In this document: piece by piece, positions 26,959 through 39,696 of the stretch
Numbering within the stretch: the first letter of the stretch is position 1
Layout of the letters: each line of letters starts with the position of its first letter
Origin: Aquaticitalea lipolytica
Lineage (GTDB): Bacteria > Bacteroidota > Bacteroidia > Flavobacteriales > Flavobacteriaceae
Direction: 5' to 3'
Length of the DNA stretch: 64,000 bases
NCBI RefSeq assembly: GCF_014641635.1
Contig: NZ_BMIC01000002.1
Coordinates: 372,001 to 436,000, forward strand
Notes under the pieces: model-generated
Database searches by the model: none
Told to the model about the DNA's origin: nothing
What the model saw: only the letters and a program-made list of their open reading frames with translations
Made by a program: the position numbers and the translations under genes

Positions 26959-27846
26959 CTAAAAATTAATGTTTCTCCATTTTGCAGCATAAGTTGGAGC
27001 AACTTTGTTAAGCGTTTCTATAACATTAGTAATATTTACACTTGGTCCAGAACTAAAAATCTGCTCTATTTCGTCTGCTTTGGTATCAAAAAATACACGT
27101 AACAAAAAAGAGTTTGGACGTCTTAAATTCATTGTATTTAAATCAGAAACTGTATTGGCGATTTTCTCCTTACCTCCTTTAGCATTATCTGACATAATAT
27201 CTAATCCTTTTATATGGTAATCGTACATTACACTTCTATATTCTTTAAATGTAGGAGACAAAATATTATCAATTAGAATAAATCGTGTTTGTTGTCCATC
27301 TACTAAATTCCATCCTTTAAAATTACTTTGTTGAGAATAGTTTACAATATTTTGCGCTTGTTTAAAGTATTCATCTCCTCCATTTAACTCAAAAGTATCA
27401 GCATCTATACCAAGAATCATAAATACATGAAACGTTATAACTGAAACTAAATTAGAATCATACTGACTTGGATTGTATACAAGGTTTTGAAATTCTAAAT
27501 ATTGAAAATCAAAATTTTTATCATTAAAATTATAAACTGGTGTTAAATAAGACGAATTAAATACTGGTCGTGATGACTGTATTTGGATACTAGCTTTAAA
27601 CGAATCACTATTATAGTCTTGTATATTAATTACCATACTACAATCTATTCGCTCTTGTGGTTTAAAGGTTTTATTTGTCCATTGCGTATTGTTAACAAAC
27701 TCTTTTAATTGCCTTTCTAATGTTTTAAAAACTTGAACATTCTCATTTCCTGTTTGTTGTGCATTAACTACAACATTACAATTAAGTTCTTGTGTATATG
27801 CCTGAGAAACAAAAAATAGTGCAATATAAAGTATTGTGTTACGCAT
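26959..27846 (-). CDS. DUF4835 family exported protein
   Basis: A 295-residue protein of a family restricted largely to Bacteroidota; function unknown. It has a signal peptide (MRNTILYIALFFVSQAYTQ) followed by a single globular region beginning ELNCNVVVNAQQTGNENVQVF. Family landmarks include FVNNTQWTNKTFKPQERIDC and DTFELNGGDEYFKQAQNIVN. It overlaps coaBC upstream by 8 bp and precedes recN, an arrangement I recall as conserved in the family. It is probably periplasmic or outer-membrane associated. Confidence 0.85.
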   Translation of the reverse strand: MRNTILYIALFFVSQAYTQELNCNVVVNAQQTGNENVQVFKTLERQLKEFVNNTQWTNKTFKPQERIDCSMVINIQDYNSDSFKASIQIQSSRPVFNSSYLTPVYNFNDKNFDFQYLEFQNLVYNPSQYDSNLVSVITFHVFMILGIDADTFELNGGDEYFKQAQNIVNYSQQSNFKGWNLVDGQQTRFILIDNILSPTFKEYRSVMYDYHIKGLDIMSDNAKGGKEKIANTVSDLNTMNLRRPNSFLLRVFFDTKADEIEQIFSSGPSVNITNVIETLNKVAPTYAAKWRNINF

Positions 27847-29050
27847 GTATTTGTTTTAAAATTTGATTTAATAAATCGTTAGCAACGTCTTCTTTTGACT
27901 TTAATGAATGTTCAATAACATCACCTTTATCAGTTATAAATGTAACCTTATTTGTCGAACCTCCAAAACCAGCACCTTTATCATTTAATGAATTTAAGAC
28001 AATTAAATTTAAATTTTTAGCATTTAACTTTCCCTTTGCATGCTCAAGTTCGTTATTTGTTTCTAAAGCAAAACCTACTAAAAACTGTGATTTTTTAACC
28101 TTTCCTAATGATGCTAAAATATCTTTTGTCTTTTCTAACTCTATAGTTAACGTGCTATCTTTCTTTTTTATTTTTGTATCTGATACATTTTTTGGTTTAT
28201 AATCTGCAACAGCTGCAGAAAGTATTGCTATGTCTACTGATTTGTATTGTTTATGTACCTCATCATACATTTGAAGAGCACTAGTAACATGGATAATATC
28301 GATTAGACTATGTGATACACTCTCTTTTGTTGGACCAGTGATTAAAATAACCTGAGCGCCTAAATTTGCAGCAGCTTTAGCTATTTCAAACCCCATTTTA
28401 CCACTAGAATGATTTCCAATAAAACGAACAGGATCTATAGCTTCATAAGTTGGTCCTGCTGTGATTAGAACCTTTTTATCTTTAAGAGGCAGCTTATTTA
28501 AAATATCTTTTTCAATAAAACTAACTATGTCTTCAGGTTCAGCCATACGACCTTCACCAACTAATCCGCTTGCTAACTCTCCACTTGTAGCAGGAATCAT
28601 AACATTACCAAAGCTTTTAAGCAAATCAAAAGAGCGCTTTGTACTTTTATGCTTATACATATCTAAATCCATAGCTGGAGCAAAATATACAGGGCATTTA
28701 GCAGACAAGTATGTAGCCATTAATAGATTATCACAAACACCATTAGCCATTTTAGATAATGAATTTGCTGTAGCAGGCGCAATAATAAAGTAGTCAGCCC
28801 AAAGTCCGAGCTCTACATGATTGTTCCAAACAGCGTTATCATCTTCTTCATTAGTAAATGAAGAATGAACTGGGTTTTTAGATAAGGTTGAAAGTGTTAA
28901 AGGTGTAATAAAATCTTTAGAAGCAGGCGTCATAACCACCTTTACGTTAGCGCCTGCTTTTATAAATAACCTAACTAGGTTTGCTGATTTATAAGCAGCA
29001 ATACCAGCAGTAATGCCTAGTAGTATGTTTTTGCCGCTTAAAATTGACAT
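27839..29050 (-). CDS. coaBC: Bifunctional phosphopantothenoylcysteine decarboxylase / phosphopantothenate-cysteine ligase
   Basis: Catalyses two successive CoA-synthesis steps. The N-terminal flavoprotein CoaC domain has LLGITAGIAAYKSANLVR, the catalytic histidine H78 in NNHVELGLWAD and PAMDLDMYKH. The C-terminal CoaB domain starts at about residue 190 with LITAGPTYEAIDPVRFI and NHSSGKMGFEIA. The 403-residue length is standard. It lies 8 bp after rpoZ and overlaps DUF4835 by 8 bp, so it is clearly part of an operon. CoaBC next to omega is a widely conserved gene order. Confidence 0.95.
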   Translation of the reverse strand: MSILSGKNILLGITAGIAAYKSANLVRLFIKAGANVKVVMTPASKDFITPLTLSTLSKNPVHSSFTNEEDDNAVWNNHVELGLWADYFIIAPATANSLSKMANGVCDNLLMATYLSAKCPVYFAPAMDLDMYKHKSTKRSFDLLKSFGNVMIPATSGELASGLVGEGRMAEPEDIVSFIEKDILNKLPLKDKKVLITAGPTYEAIDPVRFIGNHSSGKMGFEIAKAAANLGAQVILITGPTKESVSHSLIDIIHVTSALQMYDEVHKQYKSVDIAILSAAVADYKPKNVSDTKIKKKDSTLTIELEKTKDILASLGKVKKSQFLVGFALETNNELEHAKGKLNAKNLNLIVLNSLNDKGAGFGGSTNKVTFITDKGDVIEHSLKSKEDVANDLLNQILKQIHA

Positions 29051-29058
29051 CTTATTTT

Positions 29059-29388
29059 TTATTCTTGAACGTCGTCGTCAGTGTTTCTGTAGTAAATCTT
29101 GTCATTCAACCATTCTTGAATAGCTAGTGCATGAGGTTTTGGTAATTTTTCATAAAATTTAGATACCTCAATTTGCTCTTTGTTTTCAAAGATTTCTTCA
29201 AGACTGTCATTGTACGTAGCAAATTCTTCTAGTTTGTCAACTAACTCTCTACGTATGTCAGTGTTAATTTGCTCTGCTCTTCTAGAGATAACAGAAATAG
29301 CTTCATAGATATTACCTGTAGTAGCATCGATCTCATTTCTGTCATAAGTTACAGAACTTAGTGGAGCATTGGTCTTTTTTAAATCCAT
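29059..29388 (-). CDS. rpoZ: RNA polymerase omega subunit, Bacteroidota type
   Basis: A 109-residue small subunit that promotes RNA polymerase assembly. It begins MDLKKTNAPLSSVTYDRNEI and has the omega-type helix NIYEAISVISRRAEQIN with the conserved arginine pair. It ends with KPHALAIQEWLNDKIYYR, the lineage-specific tail. It sits between bamD (25 bp upstream) and coaBC (8 bp downstream). Confidence 0.9.
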   Translation of the reverse strand: MDLKKTNAPLSSVTYDRNEIDATTGNIYEAISVISRRAEQINTDIRRELVDKLEEFATYNDSLEEIFENKEQIEVSKFYEKLPKPHALAIQEWLNDKIYYRNTDDDVQE

Positions 29389-29413
29389 CGTTATATAAAA
29401 TTAACTTTTATTT

Positions 29414-30223
29414 TTAAATACTTAATTGTGATAATTGTGCTGTTAGTTCAGCATTCATAGCGTCTGCAGTTTCCTTATGTTTTGAATTTGGATATGCTTT
29501 TGCAAATGACTTGTAATATGTAATAGCCGAATTTAATCGTCCTTCTTTTTTAGATTTTATACTATTAACTGCTAAATTATAAGCTGAATCTAATCTGTAA
29601 TACATTGCTTCTTCTCTAAAAGTTGTTCCAGGATATTCTAATAAGAATAAATCGAAAGACTTTATAGAAGCTTCATAATCTGCAGATTCAAAATTTGCAA
29701 TTTTATTATATTGTTTAGCTATTTCAAAAGCTTTTTTCTCTAATTTATAATCTAACTCCTTTATCATTGAATTAGCTTCAGCTAAATATTGTGATTCAGG
29801 ATATTTATTAATAAACAATTGTAGCTTCTCAATTGCCTCTTTAGTTTCTTTTTGTTCTTTACTATAAACTGGCGATAAATTATAATAACTCTTTGTAGAT
29901 AAAAATAATGCTTCTTCAGCCTTCTCACTATTAGAGTAAGCGTCTTCAAAACGTTCAAACTGATAAGCCGCCAAATAGTAGTCTTTCATCATATAAAATG
30001 AATTAGAATACATAAACATTAATTTTTCAGCTTGAGGTTTTCCTCTATAACCAGGAACAATTTGAGCAAATAAACGATTGGCTTTTCCATATTTACCTGC
30101 ATCATACAATTCGGTTCCTAATTTGAACTTTACTGCAATATCTTCAGACTTTAAAGCCTTTTGATATTCACTACAAGATGAAAATGTTATAACTATTAAT
30201 AGTAAGTAAAAAAATTTCTTCAT
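29414..30223 (-). CDS. bamD: Outer membrane protein assembly factor BamD
   Basis: A lipoprotein of the BAM complex that inserts beta-barrel proteins into the outer membrane. The lipobox ends in cysteine 17 (ITFSSC). TPR-like repeats follow: KLGTELYDAGKYGKANRLFA, FMYSNSFYMMKDYYLAAYQF, AIEKLQLFINKYPESQYLAE and SFDLFLLEYPGTTFREEAMY. The length is 269 residues. It is the first gene of the bamD-rpoZ-coaBC-DUF4835-recN group, with its own promoter box. Confidence 0.92.
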   Translation of the reverse strand: MKKFFYLLLIVITFSSCSEYQKALKSEDIAVKFKLGTELYDAGKYGKANRLFAQIVPGYRGKPQAEKLMFMYSNSFYMMKDYYLAAYQFERFEDAYSNSEKAEEALFLSTKSYYNLSPVYSKEQKETKEAIEKLQLFINKYPESQYLAEANSMIKELDYKLEKKAFEIAKQYNKIANFESADYEASIKSFDLFLLEYPGTTFREEAMYYRLDSAYNLAVNSIKSKKEGRLNSAITYYKSFAKAYPNSKHKETADAMNAELTAQLSQLSI

Positions 30224-30240
30224 ATTTAAAAAACAGATTG

Positions 30241-30248
30241 CAAAAGTA
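30241..30248 (-). promoter_or_regulatory. -7 box (TACTTTTG, reverse strand) for the bamD operon
   Basis: CAAAAGTA on the + strand reads TACTTTTG, an exact TAnnTTTG match. A TTTG (complement of 30272-30275) lies 23 nt upstream, a plausible -33 element. The leader to the bamD ATG at 30223 would be about 11 nt. Confidence 0.55.
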
Positions 30249-30345
30249 AGTATTTATAACGTATTATGAAACAAAAATATTACGCTAAAATACCTATTGC
30301 TATTAGGCTTTGTTTAGGTTTAAGTATTTTTTAACTTTTATAAAG

Positions 30346-31224
30346 CTAATTTAACTGCTTAACTAAAGTTTTTATTTTAGCTTTTAATGGCTCTGAAGCC
30401 TCTACTAATGGCAACCTTACTGCTGATTTACATTTTTTTAATTCAGCTAATACTCCTTTAATTCCTGCTGGATTATTTTCTTCAAAAATAGCACTTGTAA
30501 CGTCCATTAACTTGTAATGTATATCATAGGCTTCTTTTGCTTTTCCTTCTAAACCTAATTTTATCATTTTAGAAAATTGCTTCGGAAACGCCTGACCAAT
30601 TACTGAAATTACTCCTGCTCCTCCTGCCAACACTACACCTAAAGCTAAATCGTCATCACCAGAAATGATTAAAAAATCTTTTGGTTTATTTTTTATCAAT
30701 TGTAAATATTGTGCAACATTATTTGAAGCTTCTTTAACTGCAATAATGTTTTTAAAATCATTTGCCAATCTTAATGTTGTTGCTGGCAACATATTAGATG
30801 ATGTACGTCCAGGTACATTATAAAGTATAATTGGAACTGGAGATATTTCTGCAATAGCCTTAAAGTGCTGATATACACCTTCTTGAGTTGGTTTACTGTA
30901 ATAAGGCGATACAGATAAAATGGCATCTATATAACTTAAATCTGTAGTATTAATCTCTTCAATTACTTCTGCTGTATTATTGCCTCCAATACCTAAAACC
31001 ATTGGCACTCTACTACCATTTGCTTTATGAATTGTATTAATAATATCCTTTTTTTCCTTTTTAGTAATGGTAACACTTTCTCCTGTTGTACCACTAATAA
31101 CAAGGTAATCTGTTCCGTTTTCTATATTAAAGTTTACAATGTCTGCAAGTGCTTTATGATCTACAGTTAAATCTGATTTAAAAGGTGTAATCAATGCGAC
31201 TCCTGTTCCAAAAAAATTTATCAT
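30346..31224 (-). CDS. dapA: 4-hydroxy-tetrahydrodipicolinate synthase
   Basis: Condenses pyruvate with aspartate semialdehyde at the start of the lysine/diaminopimelate branch. It is a TIM barrel of 292 residues with GTTGESVTI, the tyrosine in [13 protein letters not shown], and the Schiff-base lysine in [10 protein letters not shown]. The stop codon of the upstream DUF6913-type gene shares one base with the start (TAATG), so translation is probably coupled. The dapF gene of the same pathway is elsewhere in the window (55332-56108). Confidence 0.95.
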   Translation of the reverse strand: MINFFGTGVALITPFKSDLTVDHKALADIVNFNIENGTDYLVISGTTGESVTITKKEKKDIINTIHKANGSRVPMVLGIGGNNTAEVIEEINTTDLSYIDAILSVSPYYSKPTQEGVYQHFKAIAEISPVPIILYNVPGRTSSNMLPATTLRLANDFKNIIAVKEASNNVAQYLQLIKNKPKDFLIISGDDDLALGVVLAGGAGVISVIGQAFPKQFSKMIKLGLEGKAKEAYDIHYKLMDVTSAIFEENNPAGIKGVLAELKKCKSAVRLPLVEASEPLKAKIKTLVKQLN

Positions 31225-31745
31225 TATATTTTATTTAGTACTGTTAAATATTTTTTTAATTCTGTTTTAAATACATCAAAATTTTTAGGGTTAACATCTA
31301 TTATAAAGTCGTATAAACGATTATCTTTATTAGATATTCCTATTTTAAAATTTGCATTAGATGTTGCTGTAATTAAATCTAATTCTATTGTGTTTTGTTT
31401 ATAAAAACAAATAAGTGCATCAAAATCTTTCTCAACAAATGATTGTAAATCTACATTCTTAATTTTTCCATTCCATCCAAAGTCTTTAGGCGTAAAATAA
31501 GTATCCCAAAGTGTGTCTGTATTTTTCTTCTCGTCATCAACAAAAGCAATAATTTTTGTCTTTGGTGGTAATATGTTTAGTTCATTTAAAAAAGCTCTAA
31601 ATACATCAAAATCACCAAATTCGTCTAAGCTAAAAATCACTCCTACAGATTCAATTTTTTTGCTATTTACAGCAACATGTCTCTGATTTAATATATTGTT
31701 AATATATTTTTGGTTTGATTTTTTCTTAAATGCCTTTAAAATCAT
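31224..31745 (-). CDS. DUF6913-type conserved flavobacterial protein
   Basis: A 173-residue protein of unknown function that I recognise as a regular upstream neighbour of dapA in Flavobacteriaceae; the DUF6913 label is from memory. It starts [20 protein letters not shown] and is alpha/beta in pattern ([49 protein letters not shown]). There is no signal peptide or membrane segment. It is translationally coupled to dapA. Confidence 0.75.
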   Translation of the reverse strand: MILKAFKKKSNQKYINNILNQRHVAVNSKKIESVGVIFSLDEFGDFDVFRAFLNELNILPPKTKIIAFVDDEKKNTDTLWDTYFTPKDFGWNGKIKNVDLQSFVEKDFDALICFYKQNTIELDLITATSNANFKIGISNKDNRLYDFIIDVNPKNFDVFKTELKKYLTVLNKI

Positions 31746-31760
31746 TTATTTTTGTTTTTG

Positions 31761-31768
31761 CAAAGGTA
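31761..31768 (-). promoter_or_regulatory. -7 box (TACCTTTG, reverse strand) for the DUF6913-type/dapA pair
   Basis: CAAAGGTA reads TACCTTTG on the minus strand, 15 bp before the ATG at 31745, giving a leader of about 8-10 nt. No clear -33 element. Confidence 0.45.
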
Positions 31769-31813
31769 GTAAAATAGGCTACATTTATTATTAACATTTT
31801 CACAAGTTATAAC

Positions 31814-32572
31814 ATGAATTTAAAAACATTATTACTTCTTATTTGCATAGTAGCTTTTGCTTCCTGTAAAACAAAAACTCATTTATATAAAATTGAAGGC
31901 AAACAAATTGCAATTAGCGATTCGTTATCTTCTGATATAGCAATTGAGAACTATATAAAGCCATATAGAGATCATGTAAATGGAAATTTAGATAGTGTTT
32001 TAGCTTATTCTGTTGATACCTATTCAAAAAATGATGGCGAATTAAATACTGCTATTGGCAATTTAATGGCTGATATTGTTTACAAGCAAGCTAACCCAGT
32101 TTTTAAAAGTCGTACAGGTAGAGATATTGATATGGTTTTATTAAATCATGGTGGAATTCGTTCAATAATTTCTAAAGGAAATATAACTTCTCGTACAGCA
32201 TATGAGATTATGCCTTTTGAAAATGCTATAGTAGTTGCTAAGCTTCCAGGAGCTCAAATTAAAGAGTTGCTTGAATATTTGGCTGCTGCTAAAAGAGCTC
32301 ATCCTATTTCGCAATTAAAACTTACTCTTGATAAAGATTATAATATAGAAAGTGCTACATTAAAAAATAAGCCTATAGACTTTACTAAAACTTATTATGT
32401 AGCTACTAATGACTACTTATATAATGGTGGAGACCATATGGACTTTTTCAAAAAAAGTGACACCCTGTATGTTTTAGATTATAAAATAAGAAATGCGTTG
32501 ATTGATTATTTTACCGAAACAGATACAATTAACCCAGTTATCGACGATCGTTTTATTAAAAAAAATAACTAA
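31814..32572 (+). CDS. 5'-nucleotidase C-terminal domain lipoprotein
   Basis: A 252-residue protein consisting of just the substrate-binding C-terminal domain of periplasmic 5'-nucleotidases (UshA type). It has a lipobox (IVAFASC, Cys18), then NLMADIVYKQAN, MVLLNHGGIRSIISKGNITS and YEIMPFENAIVVAKLPGAQI, ending with YYVATNDYLYNGGDHMDFF. The metallophosphatase half is encoded separately 29 bp downstream. The two products presumably act together, one as a lipoprotein and one exported with a twin-arginine-like signal. Confidence 0.9.
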   Translation: MNLKTLLLLICIVAFASCKTKTHLYKIEGKQIAISDSLSSDIAIENYIKPYRDHVNGNLDSVLAYSVDTYSKNDGELNTAIGNLMADIVYKQANPVFKSRTGRDIDMVLLNHGGIRSIISKGNITSRTAYEIMPFENAIVVAKLPGAQIKELLEYLAAAKRAHPISQLKLTLDKDYNIESATLKNKPIDFTKTYYVATNDYLYNGGDHMDFFKKSDTLYVLDYKIRNALIDYFTETDTINPVIDDRFIKKNN

Positions 32573-32601
32573 GCTCCTCCATAAAATAAAAAATTGAAGT
32601 C

Positions 32602-33513
32602 ATGAAAAGAAGAGAATTTATACAACAAACAGCTGCAGCTTCTGCATTTATTGGAATTGGTGGTTTTGGTTTACAATCATTTTCAACAACTCAAAAAAAA
32701 ATAACTATTCTTCATACTAACGATGTACATAGCCATATTGATCCTTTTGGTCCAGAAGATGGAAGAAATGCAAATCAAGGCGGAGTTGCTAGACGTGCAA
32801 GTTTAATTGAATCTATTAGAAAGGAAAACCCAAACACACTTTTATTAGATGCTGGAGATATTTTTCAAGGCACGCCATACTTTAACTATTATGGTGGTGA
32901 GTTAGAGTTTAAACTTATGAGTATGCTTAACTATGACGCAGCTACGATTGGTAATCATGATTTTGATAATGGAATAGATGGTTTATATGCTCAACTCCCT
33001 CATGCTAAATTTCAATTTATATCTTCAAATTATGATTTTAAAAACACCATAATGGACACTCATGCAAAACCATATAAAGTGTTTGTAAAAGATGGAATTA
33101 GAATTGGTATTTTTGGTTTAGGTATTGAGTTAGATGGCTTAGTTGATAAAAAAATGTATAAGGAAACTGTTTATCTCGATCCTATTGAAACATCACAAGA
33201 AATGACCAGAATACTTAAAGAGAATGAAAAATGCGATTTAATTATTTGCTTATCTCATTTAGGATATAATTATAAGGAAAATGCTGAAAAAATTAGTGAT
33301 TTAAACTTAGCAAAAGCCACAAAAGATATCGACTTAATTATTGGAGGTCATACACATACTTTTTTAAGAAAGCCTACTGTTGTAAAAAATATTGCTAACG
33401 AGAATATGCTTGTAAACCAAGTAGGTTGCTATGGAATAAATTTAGGCCGAATAGATTTTTATTTCGATTCTGATAAAAATAAAGTAGCAAACGGAACTTC
33501 AATTATAGTTTAA
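32602..33513 (+). CDS. 5'-nucleotidase N-terminal metallophosphatase domain protein
   Basis: A 303-residue calcineurin-like phosphoesterase with an N-terminal twin-arginine-like signal (MKRREFIQQTAAASAF). Metal-binding motifs are complete: LHTNDVHSHIDPFG, LDAGDIFQGTPYF, TIGNHDFDNGID, IICLSHLGY and IIGGHTHTFL. The substrate-binding domain is missing and is supplied by the gene immediately upstream. It ends exactly where the convergent membrane protein gene ends (33513/33514), with no terminator between. Confidence 0.9.
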   Translation: MKRREFIQQTAAASAFIGIGGFGLQSFSTTQKKITILHTNDVHSHIDPFGPEDGRNANQGGVARRASLIESIRKENPNTLLLDAGDIFQGTPYFNYYGGELEFKLMSMLNYDAATIGNHDFDNGIDGLYAQLPHAKFQFISSNYDFKNTIMDTHAKPYKVFVKDGIRIGIFGLGIELDGLVDKKMYKETVYLDPIETSQEMTRILKENEKCDLIICLSHLGYNYKENAEKISDLNLAKATKDIDLIIGGHTHTFLRKPTVVKNIANENMLVNQVGCYGINLGRIDFYFDSDKNKVANGTSIIV

Positions 33514-34317
33514 TTACAAGTTCACTCTTATCTCTTTTAATTTAGCTGTAGTTGGAATAAAATACTCGGTTAAAGTAACTTTTTGTTCTTTATGTTCAGA
33601 TGCTGTATGATGCTCAAAAACATATCTGTATAACAAGTATAATGCAATTAAATGCAACATTCTTTCAAATAATTCAAACAACCAATAATACACGTATAAA
33701 TCACAGATATACTTTAATACGTCTGAAAACACAAAACAAAACACCATTAATAAATACGTAATAGACTGAGAAGTTTCTTTATTAAGATAAACAGCAAAGG
33801 CAAAAAAGCACATAACAATTAATGCTACGCCATTAAAAATATAGAGTCCTAAATTTAAATCATCTACAAAATTTTCTTTTACCACACCATATAATACATA
33901 CAAAAAGTATGAGTTAAGTAACAATACAAGTATTAAATAAATTGAAACAATCCCATCAAATTTAATGCGCTTAAGCTGACCAAATAAAACAAAAATAATA
34001 AGTAAATAAGCACATAAATAAGCAGCTTCTGCAAGCTTAAGTGAAATATCAACTAAATTAAAAACAGCTAAAGCATCTCCAATAAAAAAGAGTAAGAATA
34101 TTGTAAAAAAGACTGTAGCCATTCTATTCTTTTGAGCAAAATAGAACGTCAATAGTATTGTTGTAGTTATTAGTGTTGTTATCTTAGAAATTAAAACATC
34201 AACATCTTTAAACACAAATATATCAGACTGGTAAGATGCTAAACAGTTAAGCGCAAACAAAACTAGTAATACATATGCCAAAATTGTATTAGGCTTTATT
34301 TTATGCCTTAATTTCAT
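33514..34317 (-). CDS. Multi-pass membrane protein of unknown function (paralogue of 34429-35136)
   Basis: A 267-residue protein with about eight predicted transmembrane helices. Two helices contain acidic residues in a pattern FFIGDALAVF and VFSDVLKYI, reminiscent of the GD and SD positions in the YhhN/TMEM86 (lysoplasmalogenase) family, but the match is weak. The C-terminus is a charged tail (HHTASEHKEQKVTLTEYF). The next gene on the same strand has the same length class, layout and promoter box. The function is not known. Confidence 0.7.
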   Translation of the reverse strand: MKLRHKIKPNTILAYVLLVLFALNCLASYQSDIFVFKDVDVLISKITTLITTTILLTFYFAQKNRMATVFFTIFLLFFIGDALAVFNLVDISLKLAEAAYLCAYLLIIFVLFGQLKRIKFDGIVSIYLILVLLLNSYFLYVLYGVVKENFVDDLNLGLYIFNGVALIVMCFFAFAVYLNKETSQSITYLLMVFCFVFSDVLKYICDLYVYYWLFELFERMLHLIALYLLYRYVFEHHTASEHKEQKVTLTEYFIPTTAKLKEIRVNL

Positions 34318-34342
34318 AGTAGATTTTTATAAGTAGGTTGAA

Positions 34343-34350
34343 CAAATATA
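34343..34350 (-). promoter_or_regulatory. -7 box (TATATTTG, reverse strand) for the membrane protein 33514-34317
   Basis: CAAATATA on the + strand reads TATATTTG, an exact TAnnTTTG match, about 25 bp before the ATG at 34317. The same 8-mer precedes the paralogous gene at 35136. Confidence 0.45.
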
Positions 34351-34428
34351 ATAAAAAATAACATTCAACGGTATAATTATACACTTAATCGATTATTTGT
34401 TTATAAATTAAATGTTTAGAATCGAGAT

Positions 34429-35136
34429 TTAATTTAGTCTTTCTTTAAGTACAGGTAGATTAGCTTGCAAATAGAAGAACAAGAACGCCAAGATTAAAAA
34501 TATAGAACATAGTACATTTAAAATATTTATCTCAGCTACATAAAAATACGCCATTTGAACAACCTCTGAAAACACAATGAAAATAGAACCAACTAAAAGA
34601 TTCATAGCTTTTTTATTTTCTCTATACATAAAGTTAATTAGAGCTACTGTTACTAACAACATAATGATTGCATTATAAAAATACTCTAAGGAATACTCAT
34701 GCCTTGTTAGTTTATTTTGAGTTGTGTCTGTAACTATGGAAACAAAAAACACATCTAAAATTAGAAGTAAAAGTATATGCAGCGGAAATTTTTTAATCAC
34801 TTCTACTAAATTCATATCTCTTAGAACTCTTATAATTAAGAATATATACGACAAAATATAAAGTCCATTTCCTATATAATAGTAATAGTCAAAAAGTGAT
34901 TCACTATTTATATCAACATACCAAGAAATAAAATTTAGTATTTCTGCAACTGTAAAGGTTATTAGAAACAAGAAGAAAAATGGTCTCTTTTCACTAACCT
35001 TTAAACAATATAACGAGGTTAATAACACCATTAATAGAGCTCTAACTCCAGCAGCTTGAGCTTCATACTGAATTAGTTGCAACCCTAAAAAGACAACACT
35101 TAAAATTATTAATATGAGTATTAAAACTTTCTTCAC
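34429..35136 (-). CDS. Multi-pass membrane protein of unknown function (paralogue of 33514-34317)
   Basis: A 235-residue hydrophobic protein with about seven to eight transmembrane helices, starting MKKVLILILIILSVVFLGLQ. Acidic residues occur inside helices at FTVAEILNFISW and IVFSEVVQMAYF, at the positions where the neighbouring paralogue has GD and SD. This suggests a distant YhhN-like fold, with glutamate in place of aspartate; that is inference. It has its own -7 box, and no enzyme motif can be named. Confidence 0.68.
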   Translation of the reverse strand: MKKVLILILIILSVVFLGLQLIQYEAQAAGVRALLMVLLTSLYCLKVSEKRPFFFLFLITFTVAEILNFISWYVDINSESLFDYYYYIGNGLYILSYIFLIIRVLRDMNLVEVIKKFPLHILLLLILDVFFVSIVTDTTQNKLTRHEYSLEYFYNAIIMLLVTVALINFMYRENKKAMNLLVGSIFIVFSEVVQMAYFYVAEINILNVLCSIFLILAFLFFYLQANLPVLKERLN

Positions 35137-35165
35137 TTCAATTTTTATTTATTCTTATAACGAAA

Positions 35166-35173
35166 CAAATATA
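35166..35173 (-). promoter_or_regulatory. -7 box (TATATTTG, reverse strand) for the membrane protein 34429-35136
   Basis: CAAATATA reads TATATTTG on the minus strand, 29 bp before the ATG at 35136. It is identical to the box of the paralogue downstream. Confidence 0.45.
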
Positions 35174-35239
35174 AAAAAGAAATACATATTAACGAACAAA
35201 AATGCATTTAATCGATGAAATTAAAGTTTTTGTAAGATT

Positions 35240-39586
<4,347 letters not shown>

Positions 39587-39594
39587 AAAAACAG

Positions 39595-39685
39595 CGTCAG
39601 TTCGAGTGAAATTGCAAAGCAATTTAGTATCGAGAACAATAACATCTCGATACATTTTTTATAATCAAAATCACTCTATGCGACG
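39595..39685. repeat. Nested inverted-repeat element (REP-like) between GH20 and cutC
   Basis: The outer arms are CGTC...GAGTGA (39595-39609) and TCACTC...GACG (39671-39685), perfect at both ends around a 5-nt mismatch. Inside are a perfect 9-bp stem GTATCGAGA/TCTCGATAC (39627-39635 with 39645-39653) and a small ATTGC-AAA-GCAAT hairpin (39611-39623). From memory, CAGTTCGAGTG...TATCGAGAAC sequences recur between genes in many Flavobacteriaceae. It may act as a mobile REP-type repeat, an mRNA 3'-end structure or an imperfect terminator. Confidence 0.65.
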
Positions 39686-39696
39686 ACAATATAACT

